64,000 nucleotides of DNA, from the NCBI RefSeq assembly GCF_003666605.1, contig NZ_RCIV01000008.1, forward strand, positions 50,475-114,474. The letters are read 5' to 3'. Every line of letters starts with the position of its first letter. Position 1 is the first letter of the stretch. Both the position numbers and the translations under genes were made by a program. The DNA is from Propionibacterium australiense (GTDB taxonomy: Bacteria; Actinomycetota; Actinomycetes; Propionibacteriales; Propionibacteriaceae). This document shows, in pieces, positions 29,122 to 37,756 of the stretch. A model generated the notes under the pieces. The model had not been told where the DNA came from. It searched no databases and worked only from the letters and a program-made list of their open reading frames with translations.

Positions 29122-29400
29122 ATGAGCGGGACAGCACCGACGAATGCCCTGGCCGATGACGACCTGGCAGCCGTCGTCAGGCGTCTGCAGCGCGCCCAGG
29201 GCCAGCTCGGCGGGATCATCCGGATGATCCAGGAGGGCCGTGACTGCAAGGACGTGGTCACCCAGATCGCGGCGGTGAGCAAGGCCGTCGACCGGGCCGG
29301 TTTCGCCGTCATCGCGGCGGGGCTGCGCCACTGCCTCGCCGACCCGCAGTCCGGCCCCGACCCGGCCGAGATGGAGCGGCTCTTCCTCTCACTGGCCTGA
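29122..29400 (+). CDS. CsoR-family repressor, CstR-like (persulfide sensor)
   Basis: The 92-residue all-helical protein has the family core VVRRLQRAQGQLGGIIRMI and GRDCKDVVTQIAAV...LRHCL. The two cysteines of the family (C36 and C65 in CsoR numbering) are present. The position of the copper-ligand His is Gly (AAGLRHC), so the Cu(I) triad C-H-C is incomplete. Two cysteines without the His is the pattern of CstR, which senses persulfides. The neighbouring rhodanese-fused CoA-disulfide reductase and two palindromic operators support this. ATG 29122 has AAGGAG upstream. The gene overlaps the convergent reductase by 12 bp. Confidence 0.85.
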   Translation: MSGTAPTNALADDDLAAVVRRLQRAQGQLGGIIRMIQEGRDCKDVVTQIAAVSKAVDRAGFAVIAAGLRHCLADPQSGPDPAEMERLFLSLA

Positions 29401-31026
29401 GGGCCGCATGACGGCCGAGCCCGGCACCCAGGTGGCAAGGCCGCCGTCGAGGTTGCGGGCCCGGCGCCCGTGTTGGGCGAGGATGCGGCAGGCGAGGTAG
29501 CCGCGCAGGCCCACCGCGCAGTACACGACGATGTCGCCGTCGGGCAGCTCATCCAGCCGGTCGCGCAGCTCGTCCAGCGGGATGAGCAGCGAGCCGGGAA
29601 TGGCCGCCTGGGCGTGCTCGGCGGGCGAGCGGACGTCCAGCACGGTGGCGCCGGCGGCCACTGCCGCGTCGAGTTCGTGCCACTGCAGGTTCTCGGCCAG
29701 CCCGTCGCGCAGGTTCTCGTCGATGAAGCCGAGCATGTTCACCGGGTCCTTCGCCGAGGAGAACTGCGGCGCGTAGGCCAGTTCGAGGCGCCCCAGCTCG
29801 GCCGCACGCAGACCACCGGCCATCGCCGTCGCGATGACGTCGATGCGTTTGTCGACCCCGGACGCCCCGACCCCCTGCGCGCCCAGGATCGCGTCGGTGT
29901 CGGCGTCGACGACGAGTTTGAGGTGCATCTGCTCGGCGCCCGGGTAGTAACCGGCGTGGTCTCCCGGGTGGGTGTGGATGATGCGCAGTGCCCGGCCGGC
30001 AGCCCTGGCGCGCCTCTCGTTCCAGCCGGTGGCCGCCACCTGGAGCCCGAGGACACCGACGATGAAGCTACCGCGCACCGGCCGGTCGGCGGCGGGCCGG
30101 CCGACGATCGCGTCCGCCACGCTGCGGCCCTGCAGATTGGCGGTCTGGGCGAGTGCGACCATCGCGCCGGAGCCGTCGATCGCATCGGTCTTCTGCACCG
30201 CGTCACCCACCGCCCAGATGCCCGGAACGCTGGTGGCGAAGTGCTCGTCGACGAGGATGCCACCCTGCGAGCCGAGGGCGCAGCCGGCCTCGGCCGCCAG
30301 CTGGGAGTCGGGGCGCACGCCGATGGCCGCGACGACCAGGTCGGCCTGCTCCGCCGAGCCGTCGTCCAGGACCACCTGCGAGGACTCGATGGCGGCCGCG
30401 GTACGCCCCAGCAGCACGCGTACGCCGCTGGCGCGCAGTCGGTCGTGCACGAGTTCGGCCATCTCCGGGTCGAGCGGGGCGAGCACCTGGTCGGCGCCCT
30501 CCACGAGGGTCACCGCCAGGCCCCGGCGGGCGAGGTTCTCGACGAGTTCGACGCCGATGAATCCGCCGCCGATCACCACGGCGGTCGAGGCCCGCTCGGC
30601 GGCGGCGGCGATCGCGTCGACGTCCTCGACGGTCCGCAGGCTGAGCGCCCGTTCGATGCCGGGGATCGGCGGACGCACCGGGCGGGCGCCGGGACTCAGC
30701 AGCAGCGCGTCGTAGAGCAGTTCGCAGGTCTCCCCCGTGTCGAGTTCGCGCACGGTGAGACTGCGGGCAGCGGGGTCGACACCGATCGCCTCGTGGCGAA
30801 CGCGTACGTCGATGCCGAACCGGGACGCCAGCGACTGGGGGGTCTGCAGCAGCAGCTCGGATCGCTCCTCGATGACGCCGCCCAGATAGTAGGGCAGTCC
30901 GCAGTTGGCGAAGGAGACGTGGCCGCTGCGCTCGATGACGGTGATCTGGGCGGTCTCGTCCAGCCGGCGCAGCCTGGTCGCCGCCGACATGCCGCCTGCC
31001 ACTCCGCCCACGATGATGATTCTCAT
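29389..31026 (-). CDS. CoA-disulfide/CoA-persulfide reductase with rhodanese domain
   Basis: The 545-residue protein begins MRIIIVGGVAGGMSAATRLRR (FAD site). The redox Cys is in SFANCGLPYYLGG, the NAD site is VVIGGGFIGVELVENL and the second FAD motif is GIWAVGDAVQ. Residues about 450-545 form a rhodanese domain with the active-site loop YCAVGLRGY. This CoADR-RHD architecture reduces CoA disulfide or CoA persulfide and handles sulfane sulfur. A CstR-type operator lies 17 bp upstream of the ATG, so it is predicted to be derepressed by persulfide stress. Confidence 0.93.
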   Translation of the reverse strand: MRIIIVGGVAGGMSAATRLRRLDETAQITVIERSGHVSFANCGLPYYLGGVIEERSELLLQTPQSLASRFGIDVRVRHEAIGVDPAARSLTVRELDTGETCELLYDALLLSPGARPVRPPIPGIERALSLRTVEDVDAIAAAAERASTAVVIGGGFIGVELVENLARRGLAVTLVEGADQVLAPLDPEMAELVHDRLRASGVRVLLGRTAAAIESSQVVLDDGSAEQADLVVAAIGVRPDSQLAAEAGCALGSQGGILVDEHFATSVPGIWAVGDAVQKTDAIDGSGAMVALAQTANLQGRSVADAIVGRPAADRPVRGSFIVGVLGLQVAATGWNERRARAAGRALRIIHTHPGDHAGYYPGAEQMHLKLVVDADTDAILGAQGVGASGVDKRIDVIATAMAGGLRAAELGRLELAYAPQFSSAKDPVNMLGFIDENLRDGLAENLQWHELDAAVAAGATVLDVRSPAEHAQAAIPGSLLIPLDELRDRLDELPDGDIVVYCAVGLRGYLACRILAQHGRRARNLDGGLATWVPGSAVMRPSGQ

Positions 31027-31042
31027 GGCACCATCGTGTCAC

Positions 31043-31058
31043 ATACCCCCAGGGGTAT
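31043..31058. promoter_or_regulatory. CstR/CsoR-type operator between reductase and small Cys-rich gene
   Basis: The perfect 16-bp palindrome ATACCCCCAGGGGTAT sits between the divergent reductase gene (17 bp away) and the small rightward gene (62 bp away). It matches the element before the repressor gene. Confidence 0.8.
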
Positions 31059-31119
31059 ACAATCGGTCGTGTCCGGGCGCCGCCCGGTGATCGCTCACAT
31101 CGAGACGTCAGGAGTGCAC

Positions 31120-31299
31120 ATGTGCCGACCCGTCACCTGCAAGATCTGCGGCAAGACCACCTGGGCCGGATGCGGCCAGCACATCGCCCAGGTGAAGGCG
31201 CAGGTGCCGCCACAGCGCTGGTGCGACGGCAGACACACGGCCGAGGAGACCGCGGCGGCCCGCAAGCCCGGGCTGCTGGGGCGTCTGCTCGGGCGCTGA
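31120..31299 (+). CDS. Small Cys-rich (zinc-ribbon-like) protein
   Basis: This 59-residue protein begins MCRPVTCKICGKTTWAGCGQ and then has RWCDGRH, giving CxxC pairs plus further Cys and His that could hold a zinc ion. Proteins of this shape are widespread in actinobacteria, with no established function known to me. ATG 31120 is preceded by CAGGAG. It shares a control region and a CstR-type operator with the divergent persulfide reductase, which hints at a role in sulfur or metal stress; that link is inference. Confidence 0.75.
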   Translation: MCRPVTCKICGKTTWAGCGQHIAQVKAQVPPQRWCDGRHTAEETAAARKPGLLGRLLGR

Positions 31300-31312
31300 A
31301 CCAGGACGCCGG

Positions 31313-31858
31313 TCACGGACCGGCGGGAGGCCGGGCGGGCCCGGACCCGCTGACCGCCCGGCCGGTCAGTTCCGGCTCCTCGCGCAGACAGCCCGCACAG
31401 ACCCAGCTGCACACGAGCGAGAGGGTCATGAGGACCACTGCCGGCCCGACGAAGCGCTGGTCGCTGGCGTCGTAGATGGTCTTCGTGGTCAGCGTGGTGA
31501 GGACCGCGCCAGCCACGCCGGCCACGCCGAGGACGTTCACGAGCGCGGCGACCCAGCCCCTCTGCCTCTCCGTGGGCGAGGCCGCGAGACACCACAGCGC
31601 GACGACCGTCAGCGCGAGGAGAACGGACAACGCCTGCGGCCAGCCGCCATCGCCGGAGCGGTTCAGCATCCCCCACTCGATGAGCCGGACCTCGTACGGC
31701 CAGTTGGCCTCGACCGACCACGGGCTGGCCAGGGCCGCGGCGAACAGCACCGCCGCGGCGCCCAGGAGAAGACGACGAAGCGCCCGCCAGACCGTGTCGG
31801 CGAAGACGGTCGCCCTCGCCCACTTCAAGCCGTCACTCACGGTCCCGTCACGATCCAT
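31313..31858 (-). CDS. Four-helix membrane protein of unknown function
   Basis: The 181-residue protein has four hydrophobic segments (about 28-46, 78-95, 104-122, 136-158) and a polar Pro/Gly-rich tail. No catalytic motif is visible. A short Cys pair (VCSWVCAGCLREE) follows the last helix. ATG at 31858. It lies 13 bp after the convergent small Cys-rich gene. I do not recognise the family. Confidence 0.7.
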   Translation of the reverse strand: MDRDGTVSDGLKWARATVFADTVWRALRRLLLGAAAVLFAAALASPWSVEANWPYEVRLIEWGMLNRSGDGGWPQALSVLLALTVVALWCLAASPTERQRGWVAALVNVLGVAGVAGAVLTTLTTKTIYDASDQRFVGPAVVLMTLSLVCSWVCAGCLREEPELTGRAVSGSGPARPPAGP

Positions 31859-32203
31859 GACCTCAGTCTAGGGACGTGACGGCGATCAGGACCTGCCTGC
31901 ACCCCGGACCGAAACCACTGACCAGAAGGCCATCGGACCCGTCGCGCCCGAAGCCGGGCACGCGGCTGGCGGCGGACGAGGACCACATGTCCACCCGACC
32001 CGGCGCACCCGGAGGTGGCGGTCTCGGATCCGGCGGCGTCGTCACAGCCCCTGCCCCGCACACCCGCGGGACGACCCCTCATGGCAACGTCGCCCAGGGA
32101 GGGCCGGGGTCTGCCCGGAGTAGACTCACCACTCGTGCGCCTGCTCACGGGCGCCCGGCCCGCGGCTCTTCGCCGGCCGTCACCATCGTCGTGTTGGAGT
32201 CCC
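31859..32203. other. 345-bp intergenic region before typA
   Basis: This gap separates the divergent membrane gene and typA. It has GC-rich coding-like composition but no supported gene, repeat or clear promoter; a TAGACT at about 32121 could be a -10 box for typA. Confidence 0.3.
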
Positions 32204-34081
32204 ATGCCCGTTCGCCAGGATCTGCGAAACCTCGCCATCGTCGCCCACGTCGACCACGGCAAGACCACCCTCGTCGACGCCATGCTGTGGCAGTCCGGGG
32301 CCTTCCGGGAGGGCTCCGACGTGGAGAACCGTGTCATGGACTCCATGGACCTGGAGCGCGAGAAGGGCATCACGATCCTCGCCAAGAACACGGCGATCCG
32401 GCACACCATGACCGATGGCCGCGAGCTCACCCTCAACATCATCGACACCCCCGGCCACGCCGACTTCGGCGGCGAGGTCGAACGCGGGCTCGAGATGGTC
32501 GACGGCGTCATCCTGCTCGTCGACGCCTCCGAGGGACCGCTCCCCCAGACCCGTTTCGTCCTGCGCAAGGCGCTGGACAAGAAACTGCCGATCATCCTCG
32601 TCGTCAACAAGGTCGATCGCCCCGACGCCCGCATCGACGAGGTCGTCGACGAGACCTACGAGCTGTTCATGGACCTGCTGGACGACGAGGACGCCGGCGG
32701 TCTCGACTTCCCGATCGCCTACTGCGCCGCGAAGGCCGGCCGAGCCAGCCTCACCAAGCCGGCCGACGGCGCCCTGCCCGACTCGCGCGACCTGCAGCCC
32801 CTGTTCGACCTCATCGAGTCCTCGATCCCGGCGCCCGCCTACACCGAGGACGCCCCGCTGCAGGCCCACGTCACGAACCTCGACTCCTCGCCGTACCTCG
32901 GGCGCCTGGCCCTGTGCCGCGTCGTCGAGGGCACCGTCCGGCGCGGCCAGAACGTCGCCTGGTGCCGCCGCGACGGCTCGGTGCAGACCGTGCGGCTGTC
33001 CGAACTGCTCATGACCGAGGCCCTCGACCGGGTGAGCGTCGAGGAGGCGGGCCCCGGCGACATCATCGCGATCGCCGGCATCCCCGAGATCACCATCGGC
33101 GAGACGATCTGCGACCCGGCCGATCCCCGCCCGCTGCCGCTCATCCACGTCGACGAGCCCAGCCTGTCGATGACGATCGGCATCAACACCTCGCCGCTGG
33201 CGGGCCGGTCCGGCACGCAGCTGACCGCCCGCCTGGTCAAGAACCGCCTCGACGCCGAGCTCATCGGCAACGTCTCGATCCGGGTGCTGGACACCGACCG
33301 CCCCGACGCCTGGGAGGTGCAGGGCCGCGGCGAGCTGCAGCTGGCCGTGCTCGTCGAGATGATGCGCCGCGAGGGCTTCGAACTGACCGTCGGCAAGCCC
33401 GAGGTCGTCACCCGCCGCGACGAGAACGGCACCCTGCTGGAGCCCACCGACCGGCTCACCATCGACGTGCCCGAGGAGTTCCTGGGCACCGTCACCGAGA
33501 TGATGGGCACCCGCAAGGGCACCATGGACCAGATGATCAACCACGGCTCGGGCTGGGTGCGCATGGAGTACGTCGTGCCCTCACGCGGCCTCATCGGTTT
33601 CCGCACCGAGTTCCTCACCGCCACCCGCGGCACCGGCATCATGAACCACGTCTTCGAGGGCTTCACGCCCTGGGTGGGCGAGATGCGCAGCCGCCCCACC
33701 GGCTCACTGGTGGCCGACCGGCAGGGCACCGTGTCCAGCTACGCCCTGTTCAACCTGCAGGAGCGCGGCGAGCTCTTCGTCGCCCCCGGCGACGAGGTCT
33801 ACGAGGGCATGGTCGTCGGCGAGAACTCCCGGCCCGACGAGATGGACGTCAACCCCACCAAGGAGAAGCACCTCACGAACGTGCGGTCCTCCACCGGCGA
33901 GGAACTCGAACGGCTCATCCCCCCGCGCCGCATGAGCCTGGAGCAGTCCCTCGAGTTCTGCGCGGCCGACGAGTGCCTCGAGGTCACCCCCGACGTCGTC
34001 CGGGTGCGCAAGGTCGTGCTGGACGCCCGGGACCGCGCCAAGGCGCGCATCAGGAACCGCAACCAGAACGCGAACGCCTGA
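32204..34081 (+). CDS. typA: Ribosome-associated GTPase TypA/BipA
   Basis: This 625-residue translational GTPase starts MPVRQDLRNLAIVAHVDHGK at ATG 32204 (GGAG upstream). G1 is AHVDHGKTTL, G3 is DTPGHADFGGEVER and G4 is NKVDRPDA. TypA-specific C-terminal segments follow (GTMDQMINHGSGWVRMEY, RGTGIMNHVFEG). BipA/TypA binds the ribosome like EF-G and affects assembly and stress growth. The first 63 codons of the longer open frame lack a ribosome site and are excluded. It is a single-gene unit here. Confidence 0.97.
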   Translation: MPVRQDLRNLAIVAHVDHGKTTLVDAMLWQSGAFREGSDVENRVMDSMDLEREKGITILAKNTAIRHTMTDGRELTLNIIDTPGHADFGGEVERGLEMVDGVILLVDASEGPLPQTRFVLRKALDKKLPIILVVNKVDRPDARIDEVVDETYELFMDLLDDEDAGGLDFPIAYCAAKAGRASLTKPADGALPDSRDLQPLFDLIESSIPAPAYTEDAPLQAHVTNLDSSPYLGRLALCRVVEGTVRRGQNVAWCRRDGSVQTVRLSELLMTEALDRVSVEEAGPGDIIAIAGIPEITIGETICDPADPRPLPLIHVDEPSLSMTIGINTSPLAGRSGTQLTARLVKNRLDAELIGNVSIRVLDTDRPDAWEVQGRGELQLAVLVEMMRREGFELTVGKPEVVTRRDENGTLLEPTDRLTIDVPEEFLGTVTEMMGTRKGTMDQMINHGSGWVRMEYVVPSRGLIGFRTEFLTATRGTGIMNHVFEGFTPWVGEMRSRPTGSLVADRQGTVSSYALFNLQERGELFVAPGDEVYEGMVVGENSRPDEMDVNPTKEKHLTNVRSSTGEELERLIPPRRMSLEQSLEFCAADECLEVTPDVVRVRKVVLDARDRAKARIRNRNQNANA

Positions 34082-34226
34082 GGGCCACTGCACGGCTGAC
34101 CGGCCCCGGCTCGGCCCAGTGCACGCCGCGCGGGGCGGCCCACGGGCTCGTATCCCGGGCGCGCCGGAACCTGGGTCAGCGCCCCCACGGCGCGGGGCGG
34201 CCCCGGCAGGGCAGGACCGGCCCCGG

Positions 34227-35192
34227 TCAGAGCAGCCGCCTGCGCAGCCCGGCCGGTGCCTTCACGTGCAGGCCCACGTCGGGGTCGACCAGTACCTCCT
34301 GGGCGGCGTCGACACCGTCGACGACGAGCTGGGCGTCGACGGGGACGGTGCGCTTGATCAGGCCGAGCCCGATCGGGCCGTCCTGCCAGTGCTGGGCGCT
34401 GGCGCCGATGAAGCCGACCGGCGTGCCGTCGAGCAGCAGCTCGGCGCCCGTCGCGGGCAGCTGGGAGCGCATGCCGTCGAGCAGCAGGCGCACCATGCGC
34501 CGCGGCGGGTGCCCGACGTTGTGGACACGGGCGACCGTCTCCTGGCCGCAGTAGCAGCCCTTGTCGAGGGCCGTCGCGTACAGGCCGAGCTCGTTGGGCA
34601 GGGTCCGTTCGTCGGTGTCGACGCCGATCCTCGGGATGCCGGCCGCGATGCGCAGCGCCTCCCACGCCCAGGTGCCGGCCGCCCGCTCGTCCTCGTCGGC
34701 GATCCCGGAGGCGGCGATGCGGACGAAGCCGTCGCCGAAGGGGGCGGCGAGGTCGGGGGCGAGCCCGGCGGGGACGTCCCCGGCGTTGCTGCCCGCCCAG
34801 AAGACGTGGGCTCCCGGATGGCGCTCGACGCTCACCCTGGTGCGGAAGACCATCGATTCGAGGTAGTCACCGAGCGAGCCGCCGGAGCCGGCCTGGCCGA
34901 ACATCCACAGCCGCTCGCCGTCCTCGACGGCGTGCAGGACGTGCGTGATGTGGCCGGTGGGGCTGAGCACGAGCGCGTCGAGGCCGGAACCAGCCTGCAG
35001 GTCGGTGAAGACGCCGGTGGTGAGCGAGTGCAGCCACTCGTGGCGGGCGGGGCCTGTGACGCTCACGACCTCGCGGCGCCCCAGTTCGGCGACGGCCTTG
35101 CCCTCGACGATGGCGCGCTGCTCGGCCAGGGGCCGGCCGCGGTGCCACAGCAGGCCCTCGTCGGGCCCCTCGGGAACGGTGACGGCGCTCAT
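34227..35192 (-). CDS. ygfZ: Folate-binding YgfZ/GcvT-like protein
   Basis: The 321-residue GcvT-fold protein has the YgfZ signature KGCYCGQETVAR near residue 205 (consensus K-G-C-Y-x-G-Q-E), with the conserved Cys. YgfZ proteins use tetrahydrofolate and help build or repair certain Fe-S enzymes. ATG 35192 follows AGGAGG. It is the last gene of a leftward three-gene unit with the nitrobindin-like protein (19 bp upstream) and a tiny membrane protein. Confidence 0.9.
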   Translation of the reverse strand: MSAVTVPEGPDEGLLWHRGRPLAEQRAIVEGKAVAELGRREVVSVTGPARHEWLHSLTTGVFTDLQAGSGLDALVLSPTGHITHVLHAVEDGERLWMFGQAGSGGSLGDYLESMVFRTRVSVERHPGAHVFWAGSNAGDVPAGLAPDLAAPFGDGFVRIAASGIADEDERAAGTWAWEALRIAAGIPRIGVDTDERTLPNELGLYATALDKGCYCGQETVARVHNVGHPPRRMVRLLLDGMRSQLPATGAELLLDGTPVGFIGASAQHWQDGPIGLGLIKRTVPVDAQLVVDGVDAAQEVLVDPDVGLHVKAPAGLRRRLL

Positions 35193-35211
35193 GGCATCCT
35201 CCTGGCGGGGC

Positions 35212-35715
35212 TCACATGGTCCTGCGCTGCAGGCGGGCCCACATGTAGGGCTGCAGCGAGACGTCCGTGGTGGCGCGGTCGAAGGTCCACAGCAGGTCCG
35301 ACTCGACGTTGCCGTAGAGGCGCTGGCCGCCGGTGTACTCCAGGGCGGCGTTCTTGGTGCGGGCCACAACATCGGTGACGAGCTCGATCTTGGCGCCGTC
35401 GATGCGGCCGTTCCAGACCTCGCTCCAGCCGTCCGGGTGGGACAGGACGACCTCGACGCCGCCGTCGGCCTGGGGCCGCCAGAAGCCGGTCTCCATGCTC
35501 AGCGGTGCGATCGGCCTGCCGTTCTCGTCCGCGACGTAGGTCTGCGAGATGTAGTGCAGGTACGGTTCGCCGTTCGTGGTGAACTCGACCTGCTGGCCGA
35601 ACTCGAAGTCGCCCCGGTCGGGCCAGGTGCCGTGGCCGTTGCCGGCCCAGCGGCCAATGAGCCAGGCCAGCGGCATGAGAGCCGGGTTGAGGTCCTCGGG
35701 GATCTGGAAAGGCAT
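35212..35715 (-). CDS. Nitrobindin-like FABP-family heme-binding protein
   Basis: The 167-residue beta-barrel protein shows WLIGRWAGNGHGTWP near the N-terminus (G-x-W-x-G-x-G-x-G-x-x-P). It continues with YLHYISQTYVADENG, METGFWRPQADGGVEVVLSHP and a C-terminal Y-x-W-A-R-L-Q, the standard layout of the DUF1794/nitrobindin group. Homologues bind ferric heme and interact with nitric oxide or peroxynitrite. It starts 4 bp after a small membrane gene. The proximal His must be checked by alignment. Confidence 0.88.
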   Translation of the reverse strand: MPFQIPEDLNPALMPLAWLIGRWAGNGHGTWPDRGDFEFGQQVEFTTNGEPYLHYISQTYVADENGRPIAPLSMETGFWRPQADGGVEVVLSHPDGWSEVWNGRIDGAKIELVTDVVARTKNAALEYTGGQRLYGNVESDLLWTFDRATTDVSLQPYMWARLQRRTM

Positions 35716-35718
35716 CTG

Positions 35719-35871
35719 TCAGCGTCTCCTGTCGGTGCGGGTGAGCGGGCGGTGGCGGCGCACCTCTCGCGCCTCGCGGCGGCGCAGCCAGCGCACCACG
35801 ACGCTCAGCAGGGCGATGGCCGCGGCGGCCACGACGGCCACTGCGAGAAGAAGAAGGATCACGTCGAGCAT
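35719..35871 (-). CDS. Small single-pass membrane protein
   Basis: This 50-residue open frame, MLDVILLLLAVAVVAAAAIA followed by a very basic tail, encodes one helix and a cytoplasmic Arg-rich end. It stops 4 bp before the nitrobindin-like gene, as in an operon. The ribosome site is weak (GCGTGGCG). It is too short to assign and could be spurious. Confidence 0.5.
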   Translation of the reverse strand: MLDVILLLLAVAVVAAAAIALLSVVVRWLRRREAREVRRHRPLTRTDRRR

Positions 35872-36326
35872 CGCCACGCGAGCAAGTCTAGGTCGCTGCG
35901 ACCAGCCCCGGCCGGGCGAGACGATGGGCCCGGTGGGCTCACCGGCCGGGCGGGGCATCCAGGTATTGAGCCCGCGCCGGGCCGGCCGGAACGGTCGCCC
36001 CACACATGAGGGCGACGGCGCGCACGGTCTCCCAAGCCGGTAGTGATCCGACGGTCGCCCCACACATGAGGGCGACGGCGCGCCCATTGAGCCAGCGCCG
36101 GGTCGACCGGAACTGGACGCATGGCGGCGCGGAACGGCCCGCTGAGCCTCCGTACCGGAGCAGCCGGCCGCCGGATCTGGGCGCGTGGCGACCCCGTGAT
36201 CCCGGCCGCCTCTTCCGGCCATTCAGACCGGTGACCGTGGCGCCGGCATGCTGCCGGGGACCTGCCGCCCCGCCGATGCCGTGAACAGTGGGGCGAGGAA
36301 CCGGTGCGCCGTGCGAGCATGGAGCC
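35872..36326. other. 455-bp intergenic region with repeats
   Basis: There is no supported gene. It contains two 33-bp direct repeats and a partly conserved flanking stretch (ATTGAGCC-GCGCCGGG at about 35966 and 36087), described separately. The rest shows nothing clear apart from promoter sequence expected for dtd. Confidence 0.4.
35991..36083. repeat. Two 33-bp direct repeats, 60-bp period
   Basis: The 33 bp starting ACGGTCGCCCCACACATGAG occur identically at 35991-36023 and 36051-36083. Each contains the inverted repeat GTCGCCC/GGGCGAC around CACACATGA. The 25 bp before copy 1 reappear in diverged form after copy 2. Confidence 0.85.
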
Positions 36327-36758
36327 ATGCGAGTCGTCCTGCAACGCGCCCTGTCCGCCTCGGTGAGCGTCGACGGTGAGGTCGTCGGCGCCCTGCCCCG
36401 GCCCGGCCTGGTGGCGCTGGTCGGCGTCACCCACGAGGACACCGCCGACACGGCCGCGGCGATGGCCGCCAAGACCTTCACCCTGCGCATCCTGGAGGGC
36501 GAGCGATCCGCCTCCGATCTCGACGCGCCCGTGCTGGTGGTCAGCCAGTTCACGCTCTACGCCAGCACCCGCAAGGGCCGCCGCCCCAGCTGGAGCGCGG
36601 CGGCGCCCCGCCCGGTCAGCGAACCGATCGTCGAGGCCTACGTGGCGGCCCTGCGCGCAGCCGGCGCCCACGTCGAGACGGGCCGATTCGGCGCCCACAT
36701 GGAGGTCGCGCTCGTCAATGACGGCCCGGTGACCATCCTGCTCGACAGCGACGACTGA
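36327..36758 (+). CDS. dtd: D-aminoacyl-tRNA deacylase
   Basis: The 143-residue protein begins [20 protein letters not shown] and carries both DTD motifs: VSQFTLYA near residue 75 and a [11 protein letters not shown] version of the G-PVT motif near the C-terminus. It removes D-amino acids (and Gly mischarged on tRNA-Ala) from tRNA in the cytoplasm. ATG 36327 is preceded by GGAG; the longer frame to 36288 is not needed. Normal length. Confidence 0.96.
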   Translation: MRVVLQRALSASVSVDGEVVGALPRPGLVALVGVTHEDTADTAAAMAAKTFTLRILEGERSASDLDAPVLVVSQFTLYASTRKGRRPSWSAAAPRPVSEPIVEAYVAALRAAGAHVETGRFGAHMEVALVNDGPVTILLDSDD

Positions 36759-36805
36759 CCTCCGGCCGTCAAGCCCGTCTTCCTGCTGGCCTGACCTGAC
36801 CCACC

Positions 36806-36822
36806 ACCGGCCGGCGGCCGGT
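36806..36822 (+). terminator. Possible weak terminator after dtd
   Basis: ACCGGCC and GGCCGGT form a 7-bp stem with a 3-nt loop 47 bp after the dtd stop. The stem is GC-only and lacks a U-tract, so this is tentative. Confidence 0.35.
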
Positions 36823-37018
36823 CGGACCGGTCACGGGCGGCATCGGATTCTGGGCGGCCCGGAGCCTGCGGATCATGCGCTCAACTATCCTGAGCCCGGG
36901 CGCGTTCGTCCCCTGGGGGCAGGCCCGGTGTGAGCAGGAGAGAGCGCTCCGGGGCGGCCCCCAGCGATCGGCCGTCGTCGAGGCGGCCGCCCGAGACGGT
37001 CCGAGACGGGAGGCAGGC

Positions 37019-37663
37019 ATGGCCCACGCGCTGTTCGTCTGCCCGGCCGGTCTCATCCCCCCGGAGAACCTCGCTCTGCTCCAGTACGAACTCATCGCCG
37101 TGGCCAACGGCGCGGAGGCCCTCAACAACCTCGAACTCGCCGACGCCGTCATCGTCGACGCCCGGGCCGAACTCGACGCGGCCCGCACCTCCTGCCAGGT
37201 GATCACCGCCGCGAGCGGTGAGAAACCGGTGCTGCTGCTCATCGCACCCGAGTCCCTGCCCGTCGTCTCCCCCGAGTGGGGCGTCGACGACTTCATTCTC
37301 GAGGGGGCCCGGCCCGCCGAGTGGGAGGCGCGCCTGCGCCTGCTCATCGCCCCACACGAGCACGAGACGCTGTCGAGCGGTGCCATCGTCATCGACGAGT
37401 CGGCCTACACCGCCGCGGTCGGCGGCGAGCAACTCGACCTGACCTACACCGAGTTCGAGCTGCTGAAGTTCCTCGTCGCGCACCCGGGCCTGGTGCTCAG
37501 CCGCGAGGAACTGCTGAAGCACGTCTGGGGCTACGACTACTACGGCGGTACCCGCACGGTCGACGTGCACGTCCGGCGCCTGCGCGCCAAGCTCGGCACC
37601 GAGCACGACCAGTGCATCAGCACCGTGCGCAACGTCGGTTACCGCTTCGACCCCCGCGCCTGA
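37019..37663 (+). CDS. glnR: GlnR-type orphan response regulator (winged-helix)
   Basis: The 214-residue protein has a degenerate receiver domain (about 1-115) and an OmpR/PhoB winged helix (about 125-214: DLTYTEFELLKFLVAHPG, HVWGYDYYGGTRTVDVHVRR, TVRNVGYRFD). Segments IVDARAELDAARTSCQVI and PEWGVDDFIL resemble actinobacterial GlnR, which controls nitrogen genes without a cognate kinase. No acidic pocket followed by a conserved Lys is seen. ATG 37019 follows GGGAGG. No histidine kinase gene is adjacent, in keeping with an orphan regulator. Assignment as GlnR rather than another OmpR-family orphan is by remembered similarity. Confidence 0.75.
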   Translation: MAHALFVCPAGLIPPENLALLQYELIAVANGAEALNNLELADAVIVDARAELDAARTSCQVITAASGEKPVLLLIAPESLPVVSPEWGVDDFILEGARPAEWEARLRLLIAPHEHETLSSGAIVIDESAYTAAVGGEQLDLTYTEFELLKFLVAHPGLVLSREELLKHVWGYDYYGGTRTVDVHVRRLRAKLGTEHDQCISTVRNVGYRFDPRA

Positions 37664-37756
37664 CACCGGCCAGGATCGGGTCCGGGCCGGCACACGACGA
37701 GTTCACCCTTGCGACCCGCGCTGCGCCGGCCGCCGGAGAGCGGCCATACTGGGGCC

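Noticed and set aside
29122..29400. Copper-sensing CsoR assignment
   Set aside because: The copper-ligand His position is Gly, and neighbours are for sulfane sulfur rather than copper export.
31876..34554. 892-codon plus-strand frame overlapping typA
   Set aside because: Arg/Pro/His-rich alternate frame of typA; the typA frame has all GTPase motifs.
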